Assembly: GCA_951394405.1 (NCBI GenBank)
Contig: OX596340.1
Coordinates: 3,410,001-3,474,000, forward strand
Origin: Coprinellus micaceus
Taxonomy: Eukaryota > Basidiomycota > Agaricomycetes > Agaricales > Psathyrellaceae
Direction: 5' to 3'
DNA: 64,000 bases
Shown in pieces: positions 1-11,178 of this stretch. The notes beneath the pieces were generated by a model that saw only the letters and a list, made by a program, of their open reading frames with translations, was not told the DNA's origin and ran no database searches. Made by a program: the position numbers and the translations under genes. Positions within the stretch are counted from its first letter, which is position 1. Each line of letters starts with the position of its first letter.

Positions 1-358
1 TGAGCTTCTCTTGGTCCCCTGCTGCTTCCTTGTCGCTCGGGAGGAGCCTTGGGGCGTCGGGGTATGCCTCGTCGAGGTACTTCGCAATCAGGAAGGATTC
101 GGAGACTTTGGCTTTGACTGCGCCTGTCTCATCATCGAGGTCGAGGATCGCGGGGACGGTGTAGCCCGGGGTTCCGTCGGGCTTCGTCTTGCTGGGGGGG
201 ATACCGTGTTTCTCGAGAACCGGTGCGATCTCGGGGTATTCGATCCATTCGGTCTTGTAGGGGACCCCTTTGTAGTTGAGCGACAGGCGCGCCTTCCACG
301 AGTTTGGAGACCATGCCTTCCCGGGGACTGAGGCTGGGACGTCGAAGAGAGTGATCAT
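1..358 (-). CDS. Glutathione S-transferase, Ure2-like, N-terminal part (cut by window edge)
   Basis: The frame is open from an ATG at 358 to the window edge (119 residues) and starts MITLFDVPASVPGKAW, followed by RLSLNYKGVPYKTEW, YTVPAIL and IAKYLDEAYPD. This is the thioredoxin-fold (GST_N) half: glutathione binding is expected at the VPAIL cis-proline and the Glu/Asp-Ser region before IAKYLDEAYP. In this family the enzyme conjugates glutathione to electrophiles or acts as a peroxidase in the cytosol. A TATA-like TTTATA (reads TATAAA on this strand) lies near 421-426, about 60 bp upstream. It is close in sequence to the GSTs at 30411 and 44883. The alpha-helical C-terminal domain is outside the window, so intactness is unknown. 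Confidence 0.85.
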   Translation of the reverse strand, partial: MITLFDVPASVPGKAWSPNSWKARLSLNYKGVPYKTEWIEYPEIAPVLEKHGIPPSKTKPDGTPGYTVPAILDLDDETGAVKAKVSESFLIAKYLDEAYPDAPRLLPSDKEAAGDQEKL

Positions 359-984
359 GATCGCAATTCGGGTGATGGGGTGGGTTTAGTTGTTATCAGA
401 TTGCCACGGAAGTGAAGACCTTTATACTCCTCGTTCTTAACTTCTTAGTGACCATGGTCATGGAGACCTGGGGAAGTTACGTTTGGGCTTCTTGCGGTGT
501 CTTTTGCTGACTATGCAAAGCGCTGCGCGGGGCTGCGGTCCCATCGATCCCGGTTCCATCGTGTCGTGAAAGAGGCTCTATAAGTTAGTTTGCACCCCAG
601 CTCGCACCTCCCCATGCCGCAAACCCCGACCCTTTGCAATTCTGGGCGCTCTTCTTCATCGGCGATATACCGTCTATGGGTTACTCATCTCCACGATGTA
701 TTCAAGGATCCTGGAGATGTTACGACAGATGACAAAGATTAGAAGGCATTCGATTGAGTCCACACCAAGCGAAGAACCTGGGGTTCGAGGAGCACCTGAC
801 AGAGATCGAATAAACCCGAGTCGGCAGTCACGGGTCTGTGATTGCAGGAGTTAGCGGATTACCGGCCAACACCGCCCGGGCGCCTAAACTCATTGGCCAT
901 GGCCTTGCATCGCGGTAAATCGGTCACGGTAGATCACAACAAATATTACACAGGCAATGCTAGTGTATTAGAAGGATAATATTT
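359..984. other. Gene-free stretch
   Basis: Apart from the GST promoter at its left end I see no coding exon with family similarity and no repeat. Short open frames lack support. Confidence 0.5.
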
Positions 985-1214
985 ACGATTGATAGTAATA
1001 ATGATATGGTGGAGGAATGAGCCGGATGGCAATGGAAGGTCGAAGGGGAGATGTTGGACGCCTGTCGGGATATAGCGAAGGGGACCTTCACTTCAAGCAG
1101 TCTGGTTGGGGCATCTGCGGCGTAAGGCCATGTCAGCGTCAAAATCAATCTGATACCAGGCTCTTCTCGAGTCTACTCACCAAGATTGACGCTGGCGAGC
1201 TCGAGCTCATCGCA

Positions 1215-1403
1215 CTAAGCGATGGTGCAGTAAGTTCCGCCACCCTGACCGTTCGGGTCCTCGTTATCGGTGGGGAGGTCCTTGGCGAAGACGACGCAGT
1301 AGGTTCCGCCGCCCTGGCCGTTGGGATCCTCGGCGTTGGTGGGGATCTTAACGGGGGCGGGGGCCTTGTCGGCGGTGAGGGAGATGGTGGCGAAGGAGTC
1401 CAT
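1215..1403 (-). CDS. Pheromone-like CaaX precursor with two tandem peptide copies (copy 1)
   Basis: The 62-residue protein begins MDSFATISLTADK and carries the motif EDPNGQGGGTYC twice: once internally followed by VVFA, and once at the C-terminus, where it ends in the CaaX box CTIA. Basidiomycete mating pheromone precursors are short, have no signal peptide, often start MDxF and end in CaaX for farnesylation, AxxX removal and carboxymethylation, after N-terminal cleavage near a charged pair. All of this fits here. The odd part is the internal copy, whose cysteine is not at a chain end. A TATA element lies about 70 bp upstream. It is nearly identical to the gene at 14732 (two substitutions: Ala/Thr near residue 5 and Lys/Arg near residue 41). 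No STE3-type receptor is in the window, so a mating role is not shown; it may be a pheromone-like gene outside the B locus. Confidence 0.78.
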   Translation of the reverse strand: MDSFATISLTADKAPAPVKIPTNAEDPNGQGGGTYCVVFAKDLPTDNEDPNGQGGGTYCTIA

Positions 1404-1470
1404 TGTTTGGTTGGTAGTAGTTGCTTTGGTGAGAGGCAGACTGCTGGGTTATCGATGGAAAGGTGCCCAA

Positions 1471-1478
1471 TTTATAGG
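1471..1478 (-). promoter_or_regulatory. TATA box of pheromone-like copy 1
   Basis: On the minus strand the sequence reads CCTATAAATTGGGCACC; the same string stands upstream of the second copy at 14654. Spacing to the ATG is about 70 bp. Confidence 0.7.
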
Positions 1479-2230
1479 GAAAACCCCTCGCGCATTGACC
1501 GACTCGCAGATCCGCCAACAACTCAGCACTCTGAGAGGTTTATTGTTCCATCTTACCGGCTAATTTGCGATTTAGCGGGCGATTCAATGTGTGTACAAGA
1601 CGAGAAAAGCGGGAATTGACAGGTCCGTTAAGCCCTACAACCGAACAATTAAGACTGGGGGCCATCCCTAGATTCACCTCGCAAACAGCCTGCGGTCAAA
1701 TTTCTGCAAGGACCTGCGTGGAGGGGCTGCTCCACTTTCCTTGACCCTCTGGTCACGGCCTCGGTACCGGCGGTCGTGTTTGGCAGGAAACATGGACCGC
1801 GCGTCGTTACGCGAAAGTAATTGACGGGGACGATCGTCCCATCCGGCTTCCATGACGTCATTACCAGCCTTATTGTTCTCGCTTGGGCGCTTATTGTTTT
1901 TACCTGCTATTCAGTTGAGCTTTAGTAGGGGTTGAATGCTATGGGATACACCCACAGTTGCGGGTAGATTGTTTGTGTACTGATATTCTTTGACCGGGAC
2001 GGCTATGTATAACAATTTGAATAAAGGTGAATGATCGGATCTCATTTGGGGTCCGACTCCGAAATCTCCGGCATTGCCTGAGATAATGGCCGGGGTCACG
2101 GTATGGCGAAGTGGTGGGTCCTTGGAGAGCTGCGCCAGGCTATGAGGAAGGGTAGGAGCCGAAGGCGATGAATTAGTGCGTCGCCGTAAGATCCCTGACC
2201 TGACTTGAGGCCAACTTGAGGCGTCCCCAC
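1479..2230. other. Intergenic region with one GGGCGCTTA motif
   Basis: No supported gene. GGGCGCTTA occurs at 1885-1893, about 480 bp upstream of pheromone-like copy 1. Confidence 0.45.
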
Positions 2231-3056
2231 ACCCATATACGGTTGGCCGGATGTTCATGGTTCGATTTCAGGTGAAAGATCCCGCACGCAGCCACGACCG
2301 ACCGGCCGTTGCCGAGTCGGTTCCCGCTCCCACATGAGCGCCTATATGGGCGAGGACGAAGCCTCCTGGGCTCCCAGGATACCAAATATGGATGGTAGCG
2401 CTCTATGTAGACCCTGGAGGATGTAATACATCGTTCTATTTGACTTAGACGAGGGGGAAACACCTGTAAACGGAAATATATGCGGATTGACGTCACTCAG
2501 GGATGGTTTCCCCGTGCATAGGACGCGGCATGGGTCAAATAGAGGGTTTGAAGCACCTGGTAGAGACAATAGCTTGATGAAAATGGCTCTATATCATTGT
2601 AGAACTATGGAGGCAGTTGCCTAAGGAACTAGAAGGACCTGCAAACACCACTGCTGCGATATTTGTAGGCGTTTGGGTCTGGAGAAGGACGTTCCTCTGA
2701 AGGGAAGGGGCGCATTCGGGGATCTACCAGAGTATGAAAGTGAGGGCGAGGAGGATCGAAACCCTGGAGACGTTGTCGGTCCCGGAGAAGAACATGAGGC
2801 CTAGGTGGGGTTAGTTACCATTTATTTTCGTTCCAGACTGTTTCACCCCTCTTCTGACCTTTAAAAGCAAAATAAATAAGCTCTATATACTACATCTATG
2901 CGAAATATGGCCCTCGCAGAGCGGGGAGTCTAACGGAAGGCTCGTTCTCGCCCAGATAGGCGCTCGTGGGGGAGCGGGAATCGACTCGGCAACGGCCGAT
3001 GCGGGATCTTTCACCTGAAATCGAACCATGAACATCCGGCCAACCGTACCCATATC
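2231..3056. mobile_element. Foldback / MITE-like element with about 125-bp inverted arms
   Basis: The arm at 2231-2366 is the reverse complement of 2934-3056: both contain GGTTGGCCGGATGTTCATGG and, further in, CAGGTGAAAGATCCCGCA and GCGCCTAT. The left arm has an insertion of about 18 nt after CCCGCA. About 570 bp lie between the arms and hold no recognisable transposase, so it would be non-autonomous. I could not define a target-site duplication by eye; outer ends are approximate. Confidence 0.7.
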
Positions 3057-3826
3057 ATTGTGGGCAATTGTTCTAAGTACCAACTCATTGTGACAGCTCC
3101 GAACATCTATATCCAACTCGCAGTGTGCATGCAAGGACCCGCTCGCACTGATTGGGCCAGTGGGTCCAAGGCACCGGACCTGCCCCTGGTCTTGCGCTCC
3201 GCACAATTCAAGCAAGCCTGCGGCGCAATACAGTCTCCCGGGAACTAAGGAAGGCGAGGTGTGCCTGACCAATTGTCCAGGGTGAATGCCAATCATGTGG
3301 GTAGAAAGGATCGATCAGAGAGTACAGAGTAGGTTCAGTCGGGAATGGGGTATTAACCCACACTCAATCTTGCGATCGCGAGGTTTTTAGAACAAGAACG
3401 TCTCGGTCAGATGAGGGATTAATTATAACATTCTGGATGGGTTCCGGGTTCAATAATTCAGGGAGACCCGCCTGCAGATACAGTTCGATAGGGATTCTCG
3501 ACAAGCTTGGGTTCGAATGGTAGTCAGTGATGTCGCAGACGGGCCAGCAGGCTGTACTCACCAAGCGACCATAAAATCAGACAGACATCGGTAAAGGAGA
3601 GTTTGACGAATGAACGAATGTTTACGAGTTGGTGAGAAAGCCCTGGGTCCGAGTCGGTTGGCTTCAATGCATGGGCCTCATCCCACCACAGACCCCACAC
3701 CTCTTGATGGTGGTCGTTGGCGATACCGATCCATGATCCGACAGGCAGAGACAAGTCCACACCCATGCTAATTCGGAGAAATCGCAGAGCCAGAAGTGTT
3801 TGGGGCGACGGTCCGCGTCGGGAAGG
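3057..3826. other. Gene-free stretch
   Basis: Only short unsupported open frames; I see no repeats or conserved motifs. Confidence 0.4.
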
Positions 3827-4492
3827 TTAGGCGAAGGAGGGTTGTTCACGCAGTGTCGAAGAGGTTCCCGAAACGCAGGAGAAGCAAGTAGTTTGAGCTC
3901 CGGGGTGGGTATAGAGGTAGGGTAATCCTACGAGGAAAAATAGATCGTCAACGAAACGAACAAAAAGCCGTGTTTCAATACCACATACCGTGAACCTTTC
4001 GCTGAAGGTCTGCTTCACCGACGTAAATAACGGAGAAGATTCCAGCTCCGTCGTGCTCCCAGTGGTCAAGAACTGCAACACCCCCTTCCATAGCGCGTAT
4101 AACAGCAGCAATATCGCCACGACCGCGAAGATATCGGGCACCAGCCACGATATACTACCAGATGACTTGGCGCTGGGCTTCAACCTGGCCGCGCTGTTCT
4201 GGTCGATGTGCCAGTTATTTCTTGAGGAATCTAGCTGCCCGAGCCTAGAATGCGTGTCTAAATGTCTGTACATCGTATGGAATGAGGGTGGGGATGAGGT
4301 CTTGAATCCATAGGAGGAGTGGGGCTCGAGCATGTTTAGACTCGTCATTGAACCTCCTTTCGAGCCTGAATGTACCGGACTGGGTGCTAGACAATATATC
4401 GCGTGGCCTTCGTGGAGTTGTATGCCATAATTGGTCTCCAAGTACCTCTTGTAGAGGAGTACGGCGGCCAGGTAGAGGAACAGGGTCAACAA
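3827..4492 (-). CDS. Hypothetical membrane protein or relic
   Basis: This open frame of up to 221 residues has three hydrophobic stretches: a Leu-rich one near the start (LTLFLYLAAVLLY), one near residues 115-135 (IFAVVAILLLLYALW) and a shorter one near 185-200 (FFLVGLPYLY). The layout recalls part of a mushroom multi-pass protein, but I recognise no family. Real exon limits are unclear, since GT-AG pairs inside could remove the hydrophilic middle. It may be a fragment. Confidence 0.3.
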   Translation of the reverse strand: MLTLFLYLAAVLLYKRYLETNYGIQLHEGHAIYCLAPSPVHSGSKGGSMTSLNMLEPHSSYGFKTSSPPSFHTMYRHLDTHSRLGQLDSSRNNWHIDQNSAARLKPSAKSSGSISWLVPDIFAVVAILLLLYALWKGVLQFLTTGSTTELESSPLFTSVKQTFSERFTVCGIETRLFVRFVDDLFFLVGLPYLYTHPGAQTTCFSCVSGTSSTLREQPSFA

Positions 4493-5226
4493 GTACTGGG
4501 GAGTTCCCGCCGGAGCCTGGCTCGGAGTTTGCCGGGTACACGTGATCGCGCGTCGTCAATCCCGCCACACGTCCAAATCTGGCCAACGCGATGGCGGTTC
4601 CACGCCGACGCGGGGTTCTTCCCTTCCACCACCATCTCGAGACTCGCCCACCTGGTCCTCTCCTGGCCTCACCCATTCGACGCTCATGCGCAGCTACACG
4701 CGCAGGCGCGTTTGCTACGATTCTCTGCCATATCCCGCCTAAATAGTCAGCTCAAGCCCACTAGTTGGGAGGGGTATAGCAGGCAGTTGCTATCTATCGA
4801 TTGTGACGGAGGGCCTGTCGTCCAAGGGGCTTCATTCGATCATAAAGGTACGCATTCACTTCACAAGAAGGCGATGAAATAACTGCGGCTGATATTCTAT
4901 GATTGTAGCGGGTCACTAGTGACAGTAGCACATACGATGTGAATGTTATGTGACCACCTGACTGTGTGGACTGTGTGGACAGCGCCTGGAATAGTCTGTC
5001 TCATTACAGGCTCAAAGTTTCAATTGGGCAGCCTGACTGTGTGTAGGGAGGCCATGAGGCGTGTGTTGTGGAACGCGAGGACAAGGTGTGTTATCTCCCG
5101 TCCTCGTGTATTGTGCACTGGAGGGCTTACTTCTGTCTCGAAGGCCTACGTTTCTCTCTGGGCTCCTCCTTTCGTTCCTTTGACCCTCACCTTTGCTCAC
5201 CCGACGAAAAGCCCCTCCCATCGCCG
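4493..5226. other. Gene-free stretch
   Basis: No supported gene. A short direct repeat of GACTGTGTG sits near 4962-4980. The right end should hold the promoter of the SDR gene. Confidence 0.4.
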
Positions 5227-6296
5227 ATGATGCCCCACCCAAAGCGCGGCTCGTCGACCCTGATCTCGGGGTTCATGAACGCCCTCAAACCGTCTAGCAG
5301 ACTCGAAGTTCCAGCTTCGACACCACCCTACTCCCGGAAATTCGCGTCTTCAGCGACGTTTCTACCTACAACCTCCCTAGTCGGTACGCTTCGTCCCCCT
5401 TTCCCTTGATTAAACTCCTCTTGACCAACTCTCTCCGTGCAGGCAAAGTGGCTGTAGTGACAGGCTCCTCACGCTCAACCGGAGCCGCCGTCGCACGCTG
5501 CCTAGGCGAACACGGCGCCAGCGTCGTCGTCAACTACGTCACAGATTCTCATTCCGCCGAAGAAGTCGTCCAAGCCATCCGGGCCAACGGTAAAGGCGGA
5601 GCCATCGCCGTCAAAGCCAATACCGCGACAGTCGAGGGCGGGCAGCTCCTCCTAGACGAGGCCATGAGGACGTTCGGAAGGATCGATATCCTGGTATTGA
5701 ATGCGGGGGTGATGGGGAGTAAGACGTTGGCGGAGCTGGATGAGGGGTTCTTCGATGTATGTTTTGAAACGAATGTGAAGGTGCCACTGTTCATGGCGAA
5801 GGCTGCGGCGCAGTTGTTGCCTGCTCGTGCGTTTATCGATTCCTGGTCGTAGCCTCGCGTAAATGCCTAACTTCTTTTACTCTAGCTGGTGGTCGGATCA
5901 TATTTTTCTCCTCAAGCCTCACCTCTGCCTCCAGTACGCTCTCTACTCTTTCCCTCGTACCCTCCTCTAACACGACATATCTCAGCCGTCCTCCCGAATG
6001 CCCTATGCTACCTCGCAACGAAAGGCGCGATCGAACAAGTTTCTCGGGTCCTGGCGAAAGACCTTGGCAGCAAGGGTATCACGGTCAACACCGTCTCCCC
6101 TGGCCCTATCGATACGCCTCTATTCCGCGAAGGCAAAAGTCAACATGTGATCGACTCGATCGCGAAGCAGAACCCGATGAAGAGGCTCGCGGAGCCGGAT
6201 GACGTCGCGCCTATCGTCGCGTTCCTCGCCAGTGAGGCGGGGCATTGGGTAAACGGGCAGAATATTAGGGTGGATGGGGTGAGTGGTTTCGGTTGA
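5227..6296 (+). CDS. Short-chain dehydrogenase/reductase (SDR)
   Basis: Four exons can be joined in frame (5227-5383, 5443-5826, 5886-5933, 5986-6296) to give 299 residues. Family marks are the Rossmann start GKVAVVTGSSRSTG (TGxxxGxG-like, with Thr in place of the usual Ile/Leu before the last Gly), NAG inside LVLNAGVMG, the catalytic Ser stretch FFSSS, the catalytic YxxxK as YLATK, and PGPIDTPLF after it. The C-terminus WVNGQNIRVDG is also typical. It would be an NAD(P)H-dependent oxidoreductase; the substrate cannot be read. Odd points: an N-terminal extension of about 53 residues before the core, which may be a wrong first exon or a targeting sequence, and a GTGAGT near 6279 that could allow an alternative last exon. 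Confidence 0.85.
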
Positions 6297-7347
6297 CATC
6301 TCATTAGCATACGGTGCTAACCGCAGCTCCTCTGCTAGGGGTTTGTTGTATGATTTCCCGCTGGGTGATGCCCTCTTTCCCCTAAATGGGCAGCTGTACG
6401 CGTTTGCTGTGAGGTGATCGCGTTGCGAGAAGGTTTGCTTTTGTGTGATTTATTCATTGGGGTCTTAATACATGATTCTTCTAACTTATGTCCTCCTTTG
6501 CGTTCTGATCATTTCATTATTCTCCCGTCCCGCTCTTCTTCGCATTCCGTTTACATACTGTATTCTCTCCATGGCTAATATACACACGATCATAAATCTT
6601 TTCATCCCCCTAACCCAACATTCAGACACACGTTGAATCCCCAACCCACCCCTCACCCTCCCTTCAGCAGGAAGCGCTCCGCGCTGCAGACACGTGTAGG
6701 GGTCGATGATCAGACGACGCGCCTTCCCGTCGTTCCCACTTCTACATCCGGTGCGCTTCCTTCCCTTTCCAGCGGCCCCCTGGCTCACCTCACGCCAGGC
6801 ACCGCAAGATCCACGTTGGAGTATGTAACTCAGGCGTGTCTTGAAGGTAATAAAGAAGGGCCTCCTGCCAGTGCGGGGGTTCGGTGGGTTCGGTGGGTTC
6901 AGAGTGCCCGCTCCAACCTCGCAAGGAAAATGGACAGGATGCAGACGATGGAGTGGTTGGCGTGTTGGTACGCAGACAGACGGATTCGCTTGCCCTGGCG
7001 GCGGGACAACCTGACCGACAACGACGGGTGTTATTGACCTGAACCCGTTTAGGGTAATGTTCCATGGAACCAGCCCGCTGCCAAGCTTCCTTGAATTGCG
7101 ATGCGGCTTTGGTTTGAAGGCGTAGATGGATGGATGGAGATGCAAAGAAACGCCACAAAGCGCCGTTATTTGTACACCCCATCCGAACTTCTGAACTGAA
7201 CCTCGCCTGTTGTACTTCTGGCCTCTCCTCTCAAACTTCGAATCCTTTTCTTCCTACCCTTAACCTTTTTGCTCTCGTCCCTTTGTCCCCTTCCTCACCC
7301 ACCACGAGTCGAGTCAGTTCCCAGGGTAAAGTCTAAGCTTGCTTGAC
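6297..7347. other. Intergenic stretch, about 1 kb
   Basis: Open frames on both strands overlap here without family similarity. A 10-bp unit GGTTCGGTGG is repeated in tandem near 6879-6900. Otherwise I see nothing. Confidence 0.4.
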
Positions 7348-9718
7348 ATGGCGCCAAATATCCAGCTTTCGTGAGTTTATTTCGTGTTTCTTGAGGTTGT
7401 TGGATGGCGCTAATGAGTGTTCGTGGGCTTATTCAGGTTTGGCCCGATGCTCATTGGGACATTCGTGAACATGATTCTGTATGGGGTACGAGGACCTAGG
7501 TACTTTGGGATGACACTGAGGCTCAACGTTGGGGCCGCAGATTCTCATCATGCAGGTGAGCCCTCCGCAAACCTGCTCTCAGTATCTTCAAGTCTAAACG
7601 CTTTCTATAGACATATCACTACTACCTCACGTACAAGAGGTACGCTACCGCGCTCCGGTTCCGCCCTTAGCCTTATTTCTCACTGTACTGCAAATTTCAG
7701 CGACCCGAAGTGGATCAAAACTCTAGTGCGTTGTGACTGTCTCTCCTAGATCTATCGCCATGGCTAAACGGCTCCGCATCGGCTTCTAGGTTTACTACCT
7801 CTTTATAGTCGAATCGCTGAACACGGCGTGCGATATACAGATGATGTATCAGCCGCTGATACAGCATTTCGGGGAGGCGGAGGCGACGAAATTCTTCCCG
7901 ATGAGTACGTCGGTTCCTATGAGAATGGTTTCGCGGCTTTCTGACTATTCGACAGTGTTCGCTGCAGGTACGGCCCCACTCACCCTGTATATTCCCCCAC
8001 AGACTCACCAAGGTCCTCGCCGTTGAACCCATCGAAATACAGAGCCTGTAGTAATCGTACGTACCCGAACCTTTGCCCATTACGCGTCGCACCTAACTCA
8101 CGGGTGCTTGGCTTTAGGTCGCTGTATCAACCCCGATCCAGTTCTTCTTCGCCTGGCGCGTGCGCCTCTTGACGAAATCCAACTGGCTCGCACTCCTCAT
8201 CTGCTTCTTCTCCATCGTGTCGTTGGGTGAGTCTTCTTTAGCTTGACGTACCCTCGCCCCTCTCCATCTCCCTCGGGCAATCCCTGTGTGGTTCTGGCGT
8301 GTCGACCACTTTCCGACGTTGAGCTTCATTGGCGGGCAGAGTGCTGCCGTTCATGCCCGCGGCTCGACGATCATAGTGATATAGTTGACTGACACCTCTC
8401 ACTCTGTCTGCTGATAGCCGGAGGGATATGGACGACAGCCCTCATCGTCAAGGTCAAGCTCTTCGCTCGGAAACAGGAGATGCACTGGTCGGCTCTCGTG
8501 TGGTTCCTTGGAGCGTGCATCGCGGATATAATCATCACGGTCGTGCTTGTCATCACCCTGGTACGTGCTGCTCCTTGATACACATCCCATACGTTTTGCT
8601 AACTCCATAATACACATTCATGCATATGATCCGTTCCTTACACACCGCTCAACGACCCCCAACGTCGGCTGGGATGTAGTCCAGGAGAAAGACAGGGTTC
8701 TCAGCAACAGATGACGCGATCCAGAAGATCATCCGGAGTAAGTCAATCTCCATCTCGTTGACTTTGACTGGGGGTGTTGACGATCGGTGGTAAAGTGACA
8801 GTACAGACCGGTGCTTTGACGTGAGTGGGCTTCATGAGATCTTCAAACCCCCGAAGCCTAACGAATGGGTCACCGATATAGTGCCCTCTTCGCCGTCGGG
8901 GATGTGGTATTCTTTATGTGTACGTCGTTGCACTATTTCTTCGACAATTCAGGCTGACGGGACCATAATACCATGCAGCGCTGGGTGTGAGTTAAAAACT
9001 TTTGCTTCGCATCCACACCTCCTGATCTCGCCGAACCGCTCCTTCACGATGTAGCGAACTGCCCTGTACGTCGAGGGTTCATTACTTCCATGCACCGCGG
9101 GTTATTGACATCAGGTTGTCGATAGGAACTTCCTATGGGATCTCGCACTCTCGAAGCTCTACGCGAACTGCCTCCTCTCCACCCTCAACGCCCGCGCAAC
9201 GATCAAAGAGTCGACTCAAGGGTCTAATGCGAGACAGAGCAACCAAGGCAATCGTCGAGCTGGGGGTGGTAGTGGGGGCGAGGCTGCGTATAATATCCCG
9301 CCTTTGGCTTCGGTAAGCATTCACTTTTATCCCATACCATTGGCCTACTTCTAGGGCTGTGAAGCTGATCGACGTAAACTTGACTGGGATAGCATATTGC
9401 GTCTTCGGCCAATACCCACTACTCCGAGTTTGAGCTCGATGAAGCCGGGATAGTGAACCTCAATCGATCGGCTACTGTGAGCGTGTTCGGAGAGAAGAGG
9501 AGTCAGAATGACCTCGAGTATGGGATTACGGTGACCAAGGTTCGTTCTCATGGGCACGCTCACTCTCCTTCTTCAGTAGATGCGAGGCGAATGAGACACT
9601 AATGGGACCTTTTTGGCAGGTTGTCGAGACACTGGAAGATCCGAGGCCCGCTGCGACGATCAGGACGGCTTCGCATTCTCACTCGCACTGTAGTGAGTAT
9701 ATCGCGTATGCGCAGTGA
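7348..9718 (+). CDS. Seven-TM DUF6534-type membrane protein (1)
   Basis: About 16 short exons encode MAPNIQLSFGPMLIGTFVNM, then YHYYLTY, the exon at 7790-7904 (VYYLFIVESLNTACDIQMMY ... KFFP), AAEPVVIVAVSTPIQFFFAW, the exon 8418-8560 (GGIWTTALIVKV ... HWSALVWFLGACIADIIITV), SRRKTGFSATDDAI, and the family signature WDLALSKLYANCLLSTLNAR near 9150. This is the plan of the large Agaricomycete DUF6534 family: seven helices, a GPMLIG start, the LxSTLNAR end of helix 7 and a variable cytosolic tail. Its function is unknown. Three exons are very small: 7541-7555, 7956-7967 and 8043-8056. The tail is rich in Ser/Gly and ends after a His-Ser run at 9716-9718. Confidence 0.85.
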
Positions 9719-11178
9719 TGTTGCGTATAGGCTCTCGCAGTATAGTTCAGGGTACAGGGGTTCTTGGGACGACTTTGGTATTCTTGTTCGTATTAGAACG
9801 CTATTTATCTTGGCATTGCCCTGTAGCGTATGGGTCTGTAGCATATCTTCCTTCTGTTTCTAACATGTAACCTCCGCCGATGGCTGGGCCTTGGGATGCA
9901 CGGTACCTCCGGGCGAATGACTCGGAGTGCTTGTTGAAGTTGAAGTGGCGGCGGACGAATTCACCCCGGCGGCACAATAACAGTACGAGCGACACTCTTT
10001 TTCTCTTTCCATCTTTAGACTTATCCTGAATTAGTCTGCAACCTACCATCCTCCCGCTAAGCGCCTACAATAACCAAGGCACGACTCGGAAGATAGCGGC
10101 TCCACGAGGAAAATTACATCGTCTCCTGCAATTGGCTTGAATTGTGTGGAGCGCGAAGGCTCGGGAAGGCTAACGCGGCTTGGGCCATCGATAGAATATG
10201 TAGGTCCCTGCCATGTACATGCTCATTGTGAGCCGGAAGGGGGTTGCTCGCTTCACTCACAATGACTTGGTCGGAGGATGATTGTGAACGGCGCCCGACT
10301 GGAACTCCAAGAACAAGCCGATACTACAGGTTGGGTACGCCGGGGTCGCAGCTGTGAACCCGCCAGGACCCTCCCCATTGTGAGGCCCCCCCAGTCTATA
10401 TATTCGACTCGACCATGGCCACCGGTCACCGATGGGACTCCGGGAAGTTGTTCAGGTCGCATGGGCCCAAAACCGGATGCCAGCTTTCAACCAGCTTTCC
10501 AGCTTATTGTTTTTGAGCTGATACCCGCTCATAAAGTGAATTTCGGATGCATAGGCAACGAGGCATTCAATGCACGCTAACGCCTCACCTGGGCGGGACT
10601 GCCGGACCAGCACTACCTAAATAGGCGCCCAAGCTGAAAACAATAAGACGGTTGATGGCATGAAGGCCAAGGCGCAGGGTGATAGTGCAACGGGGTTTCT
10701 TCCGTAAAGGCTTCTCCGGTCCATGCTTCCTGCCAGTCATACAATATCTCGGTGCCGCACTGGGCATCCTGGGAGGAGATTAGATAGTCAAAGCAAAGCG
10801 GATCCTTCCTCAGTCGTCCGGGTCGCTCTAGGGTCGTTGAAAGTAACATGAATATGGTCACCGGAGCCTAATTGTTTCATTGTAGGGCATATCGGACCTT
10901 CCGCCATGTCCCAATGCGATCCCATTCACCGGTGTCCCATGGGCTCCACAGATTGAATTCGAAATTTCATGAATTGACCGAAAGACAATAAGTGGGGAGA
11001 CGCAACGCCCGCGAGCGATCCGACCAGATGACTAAGCGGACAGCCACTCAAATCATGGCAAATATGCCACTCCTCGTCTTGTCGCACTCGGTGAGTTAAT
11101 AGCAAGTAGATAGAAGGGAAAAATATATTCAAATGGCATACTGGAGGTGTATGGGACCCATAGAAGAAATAAAAGTGA
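9719..11178. other. Intergenic stretch, about 1.46 kb
   Basis: No supported gene. Its right part flanks, and may include, the left end of the two-ORF element; I could not find terminal inverted repeats by eye. ATAGGCGCCCA occurs near 10620. Confidence 0.4.

Larger units (their letters stand above)
985..1478 (-). repeat. Inverted duplicate unit, left copy (pheromone-like gene with flanks)
   Basis: Read on the minus strand, this stretch matches 14653-15140 of the plus strand: TATA box, 5' leader, the whole precursor coding region, a GGTGAGTA donor-like site about 35 nt past the stop, and a downstream tail ending in a CATATCATTATTA sequence. The coding part is nearly identical, while the flanks have diverged by substitutions and small indels. 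The duplication therefore covers a complete transcription unit. Confidence 0.8.

Noticed and set aside
6486..7145. Gene of about 219 residues on the minus strand
   Set aside because: Open frames occur on both strands at once, the composition is biased, and no family, splice or promoter evidence supports either.
7956..8056. Frameshift or pseudogene in the first DUF6534 gene
   Set aside because: A first reading gave stops, but two tiny exons (7956-7967 and 8043-8056) restore the family sequence AAEPVVIVAVSTP, as in the paralogue at 36077.
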